This document shows positions 7,160 to 15,855 of a stretch of DNA of 15,886 bases, one piece after another (position 1 is the stretch's first letter; each line of letters opens with the position of its first letter). The notes under the pieces are model-generated. The model was given only the letters and a program-made list of their open reading frames with translations. It was not told the DNA's origin and did not search any database. The translations under genes and the position numbers were made by a program. The stretch is taken from positions 1 through 15,886 of the forward strand of contig CALAWF010000102.1 in NCBI GenBank assembly GCA_937894665.1. Direction: 5' to 3'. The DNA comes from an uncultured bacterium. Lineage in GTDB: Bacteria > Cyanobacteriota > Vampirovibrionia > Gastranaerophilales > Gastranaerophilaceae.

Positions 7160-7978
7160 ATGGCAATCATATCTAAAATTTCAGAAGGAAGTCAAAAATT
7201 ACAAAATAGATTTCTCACAGGTGGATTTATGCATATAGGAGCTGTAACTCGTGAACCAAGAGCAAATACGGCTGAAGAGCTAGTAAGTTCTATCAAAGCA
7301 TATGCAAAAACGAATCCGGAAATTGCAGAATTTGCAAAACACATAAACGAAATGAACCCTAAACACTTAGGCTTAGCTCAAGATATTATCGATTTGACTA
7401 ACACTAGAGAAATGTCAATGACAAATATTGACTTGGGACAAAAAATTCAAGATGGAACTACTTATGCCGGTTATATGTTAAAAAGATTACCTGAAATTAG
7501 CAAGAAAAATCCGGAAGCTCTTGATTTGACAGAAGAAGTTATCAATAATTCCGATACACAAAATGCTAAATTCTTTTTATCCAAATTGTTTGGCTATAAT
7601 CTTGAAAACATGAGTAGTATTTCAGAACAAATGAAAGCAACAAAAGAAGTTGTTCCGGAAGTTGCAAAAAGTACGCTTGAAGGTGGTTATACCGGAGATT
7701 TCAGCAAAAATAACCAATTCTTCACATTTATCCAAACATTATGTTCTGGAGATTCAAAACCGGAAAACATTAAATTACTAAAGCCAATTTTTGAAATGAT
7801 GGACAAAATAAATAAAAATACCGGTGCTACTTGTAATATTGAAAGACTCAGAACAGCAGAAACGAAGATTGTGAAAGATAATATGGATGCTCTTCCTTAT
7901 TTATTAGAAAATGCTGAAGCTCAAGGAAAAACAATTGATGTTACAGATTTTCTAACTAAAGCACCTAAAGTTGATTAG
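7160..7978 (+). CDS. All-helical orphan protein, 272 residues
   Basis: I do not recognise this family. The protein starts MAIISKISEG, with no signal peptide, no transmembrane helix and only one or two Cys. Composition and spacing suggest a run of short amphipathic helices (for example EELVSSIKAYAKTNPEIAEFAKHI, broken by Pro/Asn turns such as NPKHLG and NPEALDLTEEVI). This could be an irregular helical-repeat solenoid built of roughly 30-40-residue units, each with a KxPE/NPE-like turn. It stands alone, with its own promoter and a shared terminator at 8005-8036. A lineage-specific protein is the best guess. Codon use and base composition match the housekeeping genes, so it does not look like part of the decayed island. 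Confidence 0.8.
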   Translation: MAIISKISEGSQKLQNRFLTGGFMHIGAVTREPRANTAEELVSSIKAYAKTNPEIAEFAKHINEMNPKHLGLAQDIIDLTNTREMSMTNIDLGQKIQDGTTYAGYMLKRLPEISKKNPEALDLTEEVINNSDTQNAKFFLSKLFGYNLENMSSISEQMKATKEVVPEVAKSTLEGGYTGDFSKNNQFFTFIQTLCSGDSKPENIKLLKPIFEMMDKINKNTGATCNIERLRTAETKIVKDNMDALPYLLENAEAQGKTIDVTDFLTKAPKVD

Positions 7979-8004
7979 TATTTATATTTATTATTGATAA
8001 TATT

Positions 8005-8036
8005 AAAAGAACCGACTTGATTAAGCCGGTTCTTTT
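8005..8036. terminator. Bidirectional terminator overlapping the dnaE stop codon
   Basis: AAAAGAACCG (8005-8014) pairs with CGGTTCTTTT (8027-8036), and CTT (8016-8018) with AAG (8023-8025), around GATT. A-tracts and T-tracts on both sides make it work in both directions, for the plus-strand orphan gene and minus-strand dnaE. The single mismatch (8015/8026) becomes G-U in the minus-strand RNA. The right arm encodes the final Lys-Glu-Pro-Ala of DnaE. Confidence 0.88.
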
Positions 8037-11000
8037 ATATCTGAATCCATTGATTTTATTGTTATTCCAATTCGTCCACCAAATCGTTTATTCAACATAT
8101 TAACTAAATCATTTGATGAATTTACCCAGAACATAGAAGATGCAAGAATTTTTACATCACCTGTTAAATCAGGTAGCTTCAACATAACCGGATCTGAACC
8201 AGAGAATTTGCAAAGCATTTGTTTCATCAACATCAACTCTTCAAATTTCAATTCATCCTTCAATTCGATTGTGAAAATATTTGAATTATCAACAGGTTTA
8301 ACTGTATCAATCAAAATAATCGGTGGGTCATCATCCCTTCGTCTGCTAACTTTTCCTGATACGATAATTCTTTGTTCATTTTGCAAGAAGTCATTATACT
8401 CAGCAATTTTTGAATTAAATGCCAAAGTATCGATTTTACCTGTCAAATCTTCGACAGTTACAAAACGAACAAATTTTGTCGGATCATTTCTTGTCGGAAT
8501 TTGCTTTGTTGCAGTAACAAGTCCGCAAATAGTAACAACTTTGTCGTTTGGAACTTCAGGAATTTGAGAAATTTTATGAGTCATCAAGAATGGTAACTTA
8601 TCCCTAATTGTAGATAAGGGATGACTTGTTACGTAAAATCCTAAAAATTCTTTTTCGAAAATTTGAATTTGTCTTGCATCATATTCCTCATCAGAGCCTG
8701 AAAGATGGAATTTTGCATCCTCAACAGATGCGGTATCACCTAGCATATCAAACAAACTACCTTGTCCGGATTCCTTTTCTTTAGCTTCTTTTGAGGCCGT
8801 TGAAGTGATGTATTCAAGGTTGTCCATCAATTGTTTACGGCTCTTTTCGATAGTTGAGAATGCACCGGCTTTAATCAAACCTTCCAAAGCTCTTTTGTTT
8901 GCACATTTTACGTCAACTCTTTTGATAAAATCGTAAATTGATTTGTAATCACCATTAGCTTCACGCTCTTTGATAATTTCTTCAATTACACCTTCACCAA
9001 CTTGTTTGATTGAAGCTAAACCAAATCTGATGTTCTTTCCATCCGGTGCGTATTCAAGATAAGACTTGTTAATATCCGGAGGAAGAACCTTGATACCATA
9101 CTTTAAGGCTTCTTCAATATATGCTTGAGTTTTTTCTTGGTCGCCCGCAACACTTGATAACAATGAGGACAAGTATTCAACAGGATAATGACATTTTAAA
9201 TATGCTGTTTGATATGCAACAAATGCGTAAGCTGAAGAGTGAGCTCTATTGAAACAGTATGAAGCGAAATTCTGAATCTGTTCAAACAGAGTTTTTGCAT
9301 CTTCTGCTTTCATCCCGTATTTTGCAGAACCCGCAATGAGTTTATCTTCTTGAGCAGCCATTGCTGCAGGGTCTTTGTGTCCCATCATACGACGAACCAT
9401 GTCAGCTTGACCAAGAGAATAATCTGCCATTTCTTGGAAAATCTGCATGATTTGTTCTTGGTAAACCATTGTTCCGTATGTATCTTTTAAGACTTTTTCA
9501 AGTCTCGGGTGCGGATAAGTGATTTCTTGACGCCCATGTTTTCTATCTACGAAAACATCAACCATGCCTGAACCCAACGGTCCCGGACGGAATAGTGCAA
9601 CTAAAGCACCTAAATCTTCAAAAACGTCGGGTTGCAATTTTTTAACAAGGTTTGTCATCCCTTGAGATTCTAACTGGAATACCCCAACCGTTTCACCACG
9701 AATTAACATATCGTATGTTGGTTTGTCATCTAGTGGAATATGGTTAATATCTAAATCAATATCCTGACATTTTTTAATTAATTTAACGGTTTTAGAAATC
9801 ATGGTAAGGTTTCGAAGCCCCAAAAAGTCCATTTTTAACAACTTCATTTTTTCCAAAATTTCTCTGTGATATTGGGTTACAACAACGCCATCTTTACCAT
9901 GTTGAACAGGTACAATCTCATCCAATGGTTTATAGGAAATGATTACCCCTGCTGCGTGCATACCGGTTGCGTTTTTTAAACCTTCAACATGCAATGCGGT
10001 ATCAACAAGTCTTTTAACTTCCGGATCACTATCATATAAGGTTTTCAATTCCATACCATCTTGCAGAGCATCAGAAATTTTTGCCCCAGGATCACCTGAA
10101 ATTAAGTCTGAAAGCTGTTTACTTCTTGCGTATGGAATATCAAATACTCGAGCAACACTTTTCATTGCGTTACGTGCAGCTAAAGTGTTAAATGTAATAA
10201 TCTGACAAACTTTATCAGCACCATATTTTTCAACAACGTAGTCAATAACTTTTCCACGTTTTTCAATACAGAAATCTGTATCAATATCAGGCATACTGAA
10301 ACGTTCTGGATTCAAAAATCTTTCGAACAATAGGTTATGCTCAATCGGATCTAAGTCCGTAATATCAAGAGCATAAGCGACCAGCGAGCCGGCAGCCGAA
10401 CCCCTACCGGGACCGACCGGAATATCATGAGTTTTGGCATAGTGGATGAAATCCCACGTAATCAAGAAATACGCTGAAAATCCCATCTGTTCAATTACGC
10501 CAAGCTCATATTTTGCACGTTCTTGGAGTTTTGGTTCAATTTCTTCCTGGTGATATTTTCTTCTAATTCCTTGATATACAAGTTTTTCTAAGTATGTATC
10601 GGTTGTAAAACCTTCCGGCACAGGAAAATCCGGCAACGGAGCTTTCCATTCTACAGTGATATGACACTTTTTAGAAATTTCTACCGTGTTTTTTATACAT
10701 TCATCAAATGTATCACTATCAAGCCATTTGAACGCATCACGCAACTCTGAAACCGTTTTTACATAGAACTCATTATTTGGGAAATGAAATCTATTTGGGT
10801 CAGATTTTGAGGATTTGGTTTGCATACACAAAAGAGTATCATGCCAATCCGCATCTTCTTTGTTCAAATAGTGAGAGTCGTTTGTGATAATCATTTTTAT
10901 ATCGAGTTCTTTTGCAATACGTATCAAATCAGGATTTGTACGTTTTTGGTCTTCAAGTCCATGGTCTTGCAACTCGATATAATAATCTTCACCAAATAAA

Positions 11001-11551
11001 TCTTTAAATCTTTTAGCTGTTGCTTTGGCTTCTTCATAATCACCTTTTAACAACTTTTGAAGAACTTCGCCCCCCAAACAAGCAGAAGAACAAATCAATC
11101 CTTCGTGGTATTGTTCAAGAAGTTCCCAGTTAATACGAGGCTTCATATAAAAGCCGTCAATATGAGCTTTTGAAGCCAGTTTAACAATATTCTTATAACC
11201 TTGGTTATTTTTTACAAGCAAAACCAAGTGGTATCTAGGATTATGATTTGGATCACGTTCAGAAATATCCCCATCATGAACATAAAATTCACAACCAACA
11301 ATCGGATTAACTAATTTGGGTTTATAATTCGGATCTTGTTCAGCTTTTTCTCTTTCTTTCGAGTTATTTTTATCCGCATCTATATACAAGTCCATTGCAC
11401 CATACATGACACCGTGATCGGTTACCGCAACACCAGGCATGTTGTGTTCTGCACAAAATTTAACTAAATCCCCTATCCTAATCGCTCCATCCAGTAATGA
11501 ATACTCTGTGTGTAAGTGGAGCGGAACATATTCTTGATTAACATCTACCAT
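8021..11551 (-). CDS. dnaE: DNA polymerase III subunit alpha
   Basis: The replicative polymerase subunit (DnaE1 type). The 1176 residues are close to the 1160 of E. coli. The N-terminal PHP domain (about 8-290) retains metal-type residues: HLHTEYS (12-18), TDHG (44-47) and NDSHY (224-228). It may be active, unlike the degenerate E. coli one. The polymerase core has PGRGSAAGSLVAY (381-393), catalytic Asp424/Asp426 in PDIDTDF (421-427) and the third Asp575 in KMDFLGLRN. Next come the fingers (FRPGPLGSG) and a helix-hairpin-helix (about 882-900). A QGSLF motif (930-934) fits the beta-clamp-binding consensus. The OB fold (about 1003-1085) and C-terminal tau-binding region follow. No intein and no split were seen. 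TAAGGAA precedes the ATG. It lies 55 nt after the antiporter gene with no clear terminator between, so partial co-transcription is possible. Confidence 0.98.
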   Translation of the reverse strand: MVDVNQEYVPLHLHTEYSLLDGAIRIGDLVKFCAEHNMPGVAVTDHGVMYGAMDLYIDADKNNSKEREKAEQDPNYKPKLVNPIVGCEFYVHDGDISERDPNHNPRYHLVLLVKNNQGYKNIVKLASKAHIDGFYMKPRINWELLEQYHEGLICSSACLGGEVLQKLLKGDYEEAKATAKRFKDLFGEDYYIELQDHGLEDQKRTNPDLIRIAKELDIKMIITNDSHYLNKEDADWHDTLLCMQTKSSKSDPNRFHFPNNEFYVKTVSELRDAFKWLDSDTFDECIKNTVEISKKCHITVEWKAPLPDFPVPEGFTTDTYLEKLVYQGIRRKYHQEEIEPKLQERAKYELGVIEQMGFSAYFLITWDFIHYAKTHDIPVGPGRGSAAGSLVAYALDITDLDPIEHNLLFERFLNPERFSMPDIDTDFCIEKRGKVIDYVVEKYGADKVCQIITFNTLAARNAMKSVARVFDIPYARSKQLSDLISGDPGAKISDALQDGMELKTLYDSDPEVKRLVDTALHVEGLKNATGMHAAGVIISYKPLDEIVPVQHGKDGVVVTQYHREILEKMKLLKMDFLGLRNLTMISKTVKLIKKCQDIDLDINHIPLDDKPTYDMLIRGETVGVFQLESQGMTNLVKKLQPDVFEDLGALVALFRPGPLGSGMVDVFVDRKHGRQEITYPHPRLEKVLKDTYGTMVYQEQIMQIFQEMADYSLGQADMVRRMMGHKDPAAMAAQEDKLIAGSAKYGMKAEDAKTLFEQIQNFASYCFNRAHSSAYAFVAYQTAYLKCHYPVEYLSSLLSSVAGDQEKTQAYIEEALKYGIKVLPPDINKSYLEYAPDGKNIRFGLASIKQVGEGVIEEIIKEREANGDYKSIYDFIKRVDVKCANKRALEGLIKAGAFSTIEKSRKQLMDNLEYITSTASKEAKEKESGQGSLFDMLGDTASVEDAKFHLSGSDEEYDARQIQIFEKEFLGFYVTSHPLSTIRDKLPFLMTHKISQIPEVPNDKVVTICGLVTATKQIPTRNDPTKFVRFVTVEDLTGKIDTLAFNSKIAEYNDFLQNEQRIIVSGKVSRRRDDDPPIILIDTVKPVDNSNIFTIELKDELKFEELMLMKQMLCKFSGSDPVMLKLPDLTGDVKILASSMFWVNSSNDLVNMLNKRFGGRIGITIKSMDSDIKEPA

Positions 11552-11606
11552 AATTCCTTAATGTTATCATGCAAATAATTCGAAAAAAATAATATATTAA
11601 ATTTAA

Positions 11607-12917
11607 TTAATGGAAAATTAAAACAGCGATTATTGCAGCAAAAAATAGCGGAATGTTGTAATGCAAAAATGTCGGGATACACGTATCCCAGATATGATTG
11701 TGCTGTCCGTCAGCATTCAATCCGGCCGTTGGACCAAGTGTTGTATCAGAAGCCGGAGAGCCTGCATCGCCCAACGCTGCGGCTGCTGATAAAATAATTA
11801 TCATAGCAGGAATACTAAATCCTAATTTCAAACAAATTGGAACATACAAAACTGCCAAAATCGGAATCGTACCAAAAGATGTGCCTATTCCCATCGTAAT
11901 AAACAAACCTACAACAAGCATTAAAATTGTTGCAATAATTTTGCTAGACATCATAAACGGAGTAATTGCGTTAACAAGAGAATTAATTCCGCCGGTTGCT
12001 TTCATTACAGATGCAAAACCAGCAGCAACAAGCATTACAAATGCAACATACCCCATCAAACCGACGCCTTCATTTATCAATTTGTCCATCTTATCGTGGT
12101 CAATTGCTTTAAAACCAAAGATTACAGCCAAACCAACTAAAGCACCGAGCGGCAAAGAATTTGTCCACAATTGAACGCCTAAGGTTATAACGGCAGCAAT
12201 TAGTGTAATATAGTGATTTTTGTTTAATTTCAAGTCTTCAACCTTAGTTTCATCTTTAATATTAAGGTTTTCATAATTTCTAGGTTTTCTATAAGATATA
12301 AAAATTGCAACTAAAAATCCTACAAATAAGCAAGCACCAATTATCCAGTTATATTTCCAAATGTCGCTTTTAACAACCTCAACCCCATTTTGCATCATAT
12401 TTTCTGCAATCAATCCTTGGAAAATTAATCCAAATCCCGCAGGAATAGCAATATATGGAGCTTCTAAACCAAAAGCCAAACCACAAGCAACAGCTCGTCT
12501 ATCGATTTTTAATTCATTCATCAATGCAAGTAATGGAGGGACAAGGATTGGAATAAACGCAATGTGAACAGGAATTAAGTTTTGAGAAAGTATTGCTATT
12601 CCTGTCAAAATAAATATCAACATGTACTTTTTAGATTTGATAACTTTTGATATTTTCATTGCCAAAATCGGAGCAAGCCCTGTGTGGGTCATAGACGCAG
12701 CAAACGCACCGAGCAAAATATAACTCAATGCCGTTTCAGAATTATCACCCATACCGTGAATAAAAATATCCATCACATCAGATAATCCAATATGACCAAC
12801 AAGTCCACCAACAACAGATGAAATTATCAAAGCCAGCAAAACATTTATTCTGCACAAACACAATATGCAAAGTAAAATAACAGCTATTATTATCGGATTT
12901 GTAAGAAGTGATAACAT
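11607..12917 (-). CDS. Na+/H+ antiporter family protein, YuiF-type (probable amino-acid permease)
   Basis: A 436-residue integral membrane protein with about 11-12 hydrophobic helices, typical length for the Na_H_antiport family that includes B. subtilis YuiF (proposed histidine transporter). Supporting motifs are the N-terminus NPIIIAVILLCILCLCRINVLLALIIS-like start, GALALSY-type ETALSYILLGAFA (61-73) and PVHIAFIPILVPPLL. The conserved C-terminal loop is GDAGSPASDTTLGPTAGLN with QHNHIWDTCIPTFL. A polar loop near residues 208-233 (KPRNYENLNIKDETKVEDLKL) splits two halves. AAGGA lies about 9 nt before the ATG. It is 16 nt downstream of the peptidase gene, so it belongs to the same operon. The substrate (an amino acid such as His, or Na+/H+) cannot be read from sequence. 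Confidence 0.85.
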   Translation of the reverse strand: MLSLLTNPIIIAVILLCILCLCRINVLLALIISSVVGGLVGHIGLSDVMDIFIHGMGDNSETALSYILLGAFAASMTHTGLAPILAMKISKVIKSKKYMLIFILTGIAILSQNLIPVHIAFIPILVPPLLALMNELKIDRRAVACGLAFGLEAPYIAIPAGFGLIFQGLIAENMMQNGVEVVKSDIWKYNWIIGACLFVGFLVAIFISYRKPRNYENLNIKDETKVEDLKLNKNHYITLIAAVITLGVQLWTNSLPLGALVGLAVIFGFKAIDHDKMDKLINEGVGLMGYVAFVMLVAAGFASVMKATGGINSLVNAITPFMMSSKIIATILMLVVGLFITMGIGTSFGTIPILAVLYVPICLKLGFSIPAMIIILSAAAALGDAGSPASDTTLGPTAGLNADGQHNHIWDTCIPTFLHYNIPLFFAAIIAVLIFH

Positions 12918-12933
12918 TTTATTTTTCCTTAAA

Positions 12934-14493
12934 TTATTTGATTATTCGATTACAAAAATCATCTTCTGATAGCGTTTTACCGGTAATTTCCATAATCAAT
13001 TCTGCATCATCTTTTGATGAACCAAACTTGAACAATTTTTCATTCAAATAGTTTGATGTTTTTGAATTTTTAGAAATTTCACCTAATTCAGAAATCATCG
13101 CATTATAAAGTTGAGCCTTGATTAGCCCTGCTCTAAAGTAGTTTTGATAATACCCCGGATGAGATAAGTAGTGAGGAATTGTTGCCCATTCATTATTAGA
13201 CTCTGTTTCATCCCCTCTGTGAAGATATTTTTGCTTCAACTCTCTCCACAAACTCTTCAAATCTCTATCAGGATTTCTGTACATTTCTCTTTCAAATTCA
13301 ATAATTTGAAGAGAACGATTAACAAATCTGGCATCATCTTTTTTTAATTCTGCTTTGAATTTGTCTAAAATTTCTTGCGGAACAAGATTAGATAAAATAT
13401 TTTCAGTTTTTGGCAAATCACCCATCATCATTGCAACAGCCTCTGTCATTGCAGAAGAAGACGGCTCTTGTTCTAAAAATGGCAAGTTCAAATCTAGTCC
13501 AATATCATATACACAATGCCCAAGTTCATGCAAAATTGTATCCAAACTATTGGTATTATTTGTCAAATTTGCAAGGATTCTTGCATCTTTTGCGGGTTTG
13601 ATACAAAAAGCAAAACCGTGGGTATTTTTATTTTTTCTAGGGAATAAATCTAAAGTTATGCCCATATTATCGACATCAAAACCCATTTGGATATAAACAC
13701 TTTTCGCAATATCTACAACTTGTTCTTTTGATGACAAATATTCTGTAACCGCTTTTTCAGGAGTGTTATCTGTTAACAATCCATAGTGATAATCTTTCAA
13801 TTCTTCAGGTTTAACACCAAAACTTTTTGCAAGTTCAGCTTTTCTTTCTTCGTCAAATTCGATTGATTTTGCTTCAATTTTAGATGATACACCGCTTAAC
13901 AACGCATCCAAGTCTTTTGGAGTTATGTCGTAAGAATCTTCAATCATATAATCAAAATAAGTGTCATAACCCTTTGTTTTAGCGTAAGCGTTACGCATTT
14001 TTACAAATTCAACTAAATCATCTGCAATTTCATCACCTGATTTGATATTTGCATTATAGGCTTTTTTACGAATTTCAGGATTATGTTCTTTTTCTAAGAT
14101 TTTCATAATCTCAGCCTTTGAAACAGCTTTGCCATCTATTTCCATAACATAAGAATTAAATTTTGAAGCAATTTCATTTTCCTTATCTCGAAGAGCTTTC
14201 AACTCATTTCCGGATTCAATTTCATTATAAAAAGCCTTAACTAAATCCTTTAACTGTTTTGATAAATGTTTATCTTCTAAACCTTGTTCTTGAATAGCTT
14301 TCAATTCTTCATACATCTTTTTATCTTTAAACAAATTACTCATTTGTTCTTGAGATTCGGTATATTTTTTTAAATTTTCTTCTGTAGAATTTGTATAAAA
14401 ATTCCAGCCGGCAAGCTCAGAACTATATAAAACAGGTTCATACTTTTTTGTAAATTCTTCTCTCAATTGAAAATATTTTTCTTTGTTATCCAT
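12934..14493 (-). CDS. M2/M3-like zinc metallopeptidase (gluzincin)
   Basis: A probable cytosolic oligopeptidase or dipeptidyl carboxypeptidase-like enzyme of 519 residues. The zinc site is HELGH (322-326), with the third ligand Glu351 in MTEAVAMMMGD about 25 residues later. A later SHPGYYQNYF motif (444-453) is typical of substrate-binding helices in M2/M3 peptidases. The surrounding text (LPFLEQEPSSSAMTEAVA) resembles bacterial M2-family proteins related to angiotensin-converting enzyme. The remainder is helical. There is no signal peptide, so it should act inside the cell. GAGGTGA precedes the ATG by 6-7 nt. It is 15 nt after the anchored protein gene and 16 nt before the antiporter. Assignment to M2 rather than M3 is likely but not certain. 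Confidence 0.88.
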   Translation of the reverse strand: MDNKEKYFQLREEFTKKYEPVLYSSELAGWNFYTNSTEENLKKYTESQEQMSNLFKDKKMYEELKAIQEQGLEDKHLSKQLKDLVKAFYNEIESGNELKALRDKENEIASKFNSYVMEIDGKAVSKAEIMKILEKEHNPEIRKKAYNANIKSGDEIADDLVEFVKMRNAYAKTKGYDTYFDYMIEDSYDITPKDLDALLSGVSSKIEAKSIEFDEERKAELAKSFGVKPEELKDYHYGLLTDNTPEKAVTEYLSSKEQVVDIAKSVYIQMGFDVDNMGITLDLFPRKNKNTHGFAFCIKPAKDARILANLTNNTNSLDTILHELGHCVYDIGLDLNLPFLEQEPSSSAMTEAVAMMMGDLPKTENILSNLVPQEILDKFKAELKKDDARFVNRSLQIIEFEREMYRNPDRDLKSLWRELKQKYLHRGDETESNNEWATIPHYLSHPGYYQNYFRAGLIKAQLYNAMISELGEISKNSKTSNYLNEKLFKFGSSKDDAELIMEITGKTLSEDDFCNRIIK

Positions 14494-14508
14494 AAATATT
14501 CACCTCTT

Positions 14509-15225
14509 CTACTTAATTTTTATATCATAACAAGGATAAGCCTTTGAACAACCTTCAAGACGTTGAAGTTTAATATCAATATTACCCTCTGTAACCTTAA
14601 ATTGGTCTGAAAAATCACCGATTTCCATTTTTTTACTATCATTGGGGACAATGTAATATTTATAAAAATCATCACCAATATCATTGATTACAGCAAACTT
14701 GTTATGTCGCTTTGAAAAATCCAATGCTACAGAAGATTTTTTAAGCTCTGAAACATAGATTAATTCATAACCTTTTAATAATGTTTTAATCTCATCTTTA
14801 GCCAATTTTCTCGGAACAAATTTCACACCGTTAAAAATAAGTTCATAATACTCAAAAGTTCTTGGGAAATAAGAATATAATCTTTTGCCTTTCAAAAATT
14901 CTTGACTGCCCTCTCCAACCCAAACATCTTCTTTTGGTACTTGAGCATTACCGGTAATCAAATTATAAGAGGTATAACCACCATTGCCTTCCGGAACTTG
15001 AACCTGCAAAATAATTTCCTCTTTTGACTCGTCATCGTCCGTTTTTTGGTACTCACGCCATTGATACTTATTCATATTATAAGTCCAAACTTTTTGACCA
15101 ATTTTTGTCGGCAGCATTGATTGTTCTTTTTTCTCCTGAGCCTCATCCGAAAGAACAATAAACCAGCCTAAAAAACCAATAATTACGAAACAAATAATTG
15201 CACCTATAATATATTTTTTATTCAT
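14509..15225 (-). CDS. Membrane-anchored hypothetical protein
   Basis: A 238-residue protein with an N-terminal MNKKY plus a hydrophobic segment (about 5-27, IIGAIICFVIIGFLGWFIVL). This reads as a signal anchor with the remainder outside the cytoplasm, because no cleavage site stands out. The exported part is mixed beta/charged, with no known motif and two Cys near the end (GCSKAYPCYDIKI), which could form a disulfide. It is the first gene of the operon with the peptidase and antiporter. GGAG lies 5 nt before the ATG. I do not recognise the family. Confidence 0.75.
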   Translation of the reverse strand: MNKKYIIGAIICFVIIGFLGWFIVLSDEAQEKKEQSMLPTKIGQKVWTYNMNKYQWREYQKTDDDESKEEIILQVQVPEGNGGYTSYNLITGNAQVPKEDVWVGEGSQEFLKGKRLYSYFPRTFEYYELIFNGVKFVPRKLAKDEIKTLLKGYELIYVSELKKSSVALDFSKRHNKFAVINDIGDDFYKYYIVPNDSKKMEIGDFSDQFKVTEGNIDIKLQRLEGCSKAYPCYDIKIK

Positions 15226-15370
15226 AAAAGCTCCATATTTTAATAATTTTCACCTAATAACATACCATAAAAAATAAGATGATACATAAAAATTTCTGCA
15301 TTGTTGTCCATATTAATTAGCCGCATGGCTACTAGAGAAAAATTTACGGAAAAGATTTAATATAATTAAT
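15226..15370. other. Spacer holding leader of the 3-gene operon and upstream part of sRNA copy 2
   Basis: On the minus strand a TGG-TATGTT box lies about 30 nt before the anchored-protein ATG and may be a weak extended -10. A small hairpin TAGCC-gcat-GGCTA sits at 15318-15331. No ORF is seen. Confidence 0.4.
15361..15366 (+). promoter_or_regulatory. -10 element of sRNA candidate copy 2
   Basis: Perfect TATAAT, ending 4 nt before the shared 23-nt motif. The start would be near 15373. No -35 was found. Confidence 0.45.
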
Positions 15371-15432
15371 CTTTTTCATACTTCCAGCTATTCTTAATTC
15401 CAACGAGCCTTAAATTTTAAGGCTCTTTTTTT
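15371..15432 (+). ncRNA. Candidate small RNA, copy 2 of a two-copy family
   Basis: Positions 15371-15393 match 3559-3581 exactly (23 nt). They are followed by an 11-nt linker and a terminator of unrelated sequence but identical role. A TATAAT box lies immediately upstream. No ORF is present. The transcript would be roughly 60 nt. Identity of an unstructured 5' segment joined to different terminators is the pattern of a small-RNA family with a conserved seed. The copy upstream of tRNA-Arg has a poorer -10. Confidence 0.5.
15405..15432 (+). terminator. Terminator of sRNA candidate copy 2
   Basis: Near-perfect palindrome GAGCCTTAAA/TTTAAGGCTC centred on 15415, followed by TTTTTTT. On the minus strand no T-run follows the stem, so it works only on the plus strand. 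Confidence 0.85.
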
Positions 15433-15453
15433 ATTTAAAGTTGAGAAGTTCTT

Positions 15454-15781
15454 AAAAGGGAATAGGGGAATAAGTTCGTTAAAAGTCTATAGGTCAATAA
15501 GTTGATAAGTCTATAAGTGCGTTATGTAATTAATTCGTCATTCCGAGCAGTATCTCTTACTATGGCGTTTAAATAGAGATTCCGAACCAAGTTAGGAATG
15601 ACAGTACGAATTTTGTCATTCTGAGCGAAGCGAAGAATCCCTTACTGAACGCCCAAGTCAGAGATTCTTCGGGTAAATTTGCTAAATAATCTTACCTATT
15701 TCAACAGTTCACCCCTCAGAATGACGTAACCTAACCGCAACGAACTTATTTCCTTATTCCACTGTTCCAATATTCCCTTTT
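15454..15781. repeat. Composite inverted-repeat element (MITE/REP-like), about 330 bp
   Basis: Outer arms: AAAAGGGAATA (15454-15464) with its complement at 15771-15781, and AATAAGTTCGTT (15469-15480) with its complement at 15739-15750. Inside are two hairpins. GTCATTCC (15537-15544) pairs with GGAATGAC (15595-15602), and inside it ATCTCT pairs with AGAGAT. GTCATTCTGAG (15615-15625) pairs with CTCAGAATGAC (15715-15725), with CGAAGAATC (15631-15639) pairing with 15663-15671 inside. The string GTCATTCTGAGCGAAGCG resembles a dispersed palindromic repeat I recall from many bacterial genomes. Between 15469 and 15530 there are short imperfect tandem copies of (A)ATAAGT. No ORF and no transposase were found. 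Confidence 0.75.
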
Positions 15782-15808
15782 CCTCAAAAAAAATCCTCCC
15801 CGCAAACC

Positions 15809-15836
15809 ATTATCCACCAAGGATGTCAAGTGTCAA
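15809..15836 (-). promoter_or_regulatory. Leftward promoter entering the repeat element
   Basis: On the minus strand: TTGACA (15831-15836), 16-nt spacer, GATAAT (15809-15814). The predicted start is near 15802. Its only visible downstream content is the structured repeat and, 580 nt on, the operon at 15225. Confidence 0.6.
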
Positions 15837-15855
15837 ACTCCCCCAAGTGGCTAGT

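Noticed and set aside
11698..12174. Plus-strand open frames opposite the antiporter, dnaE, alaS and peptidase genes
   Set aside because: They lie within strongly supported genes on the other strand, lack sensible domains and have no ribosome binding sites; they are shadow frames.
15454..15781. CRISPR array
   Set aside because: Repeats are inverted or short and imperfect, with no uniform spacers and no cas genes.
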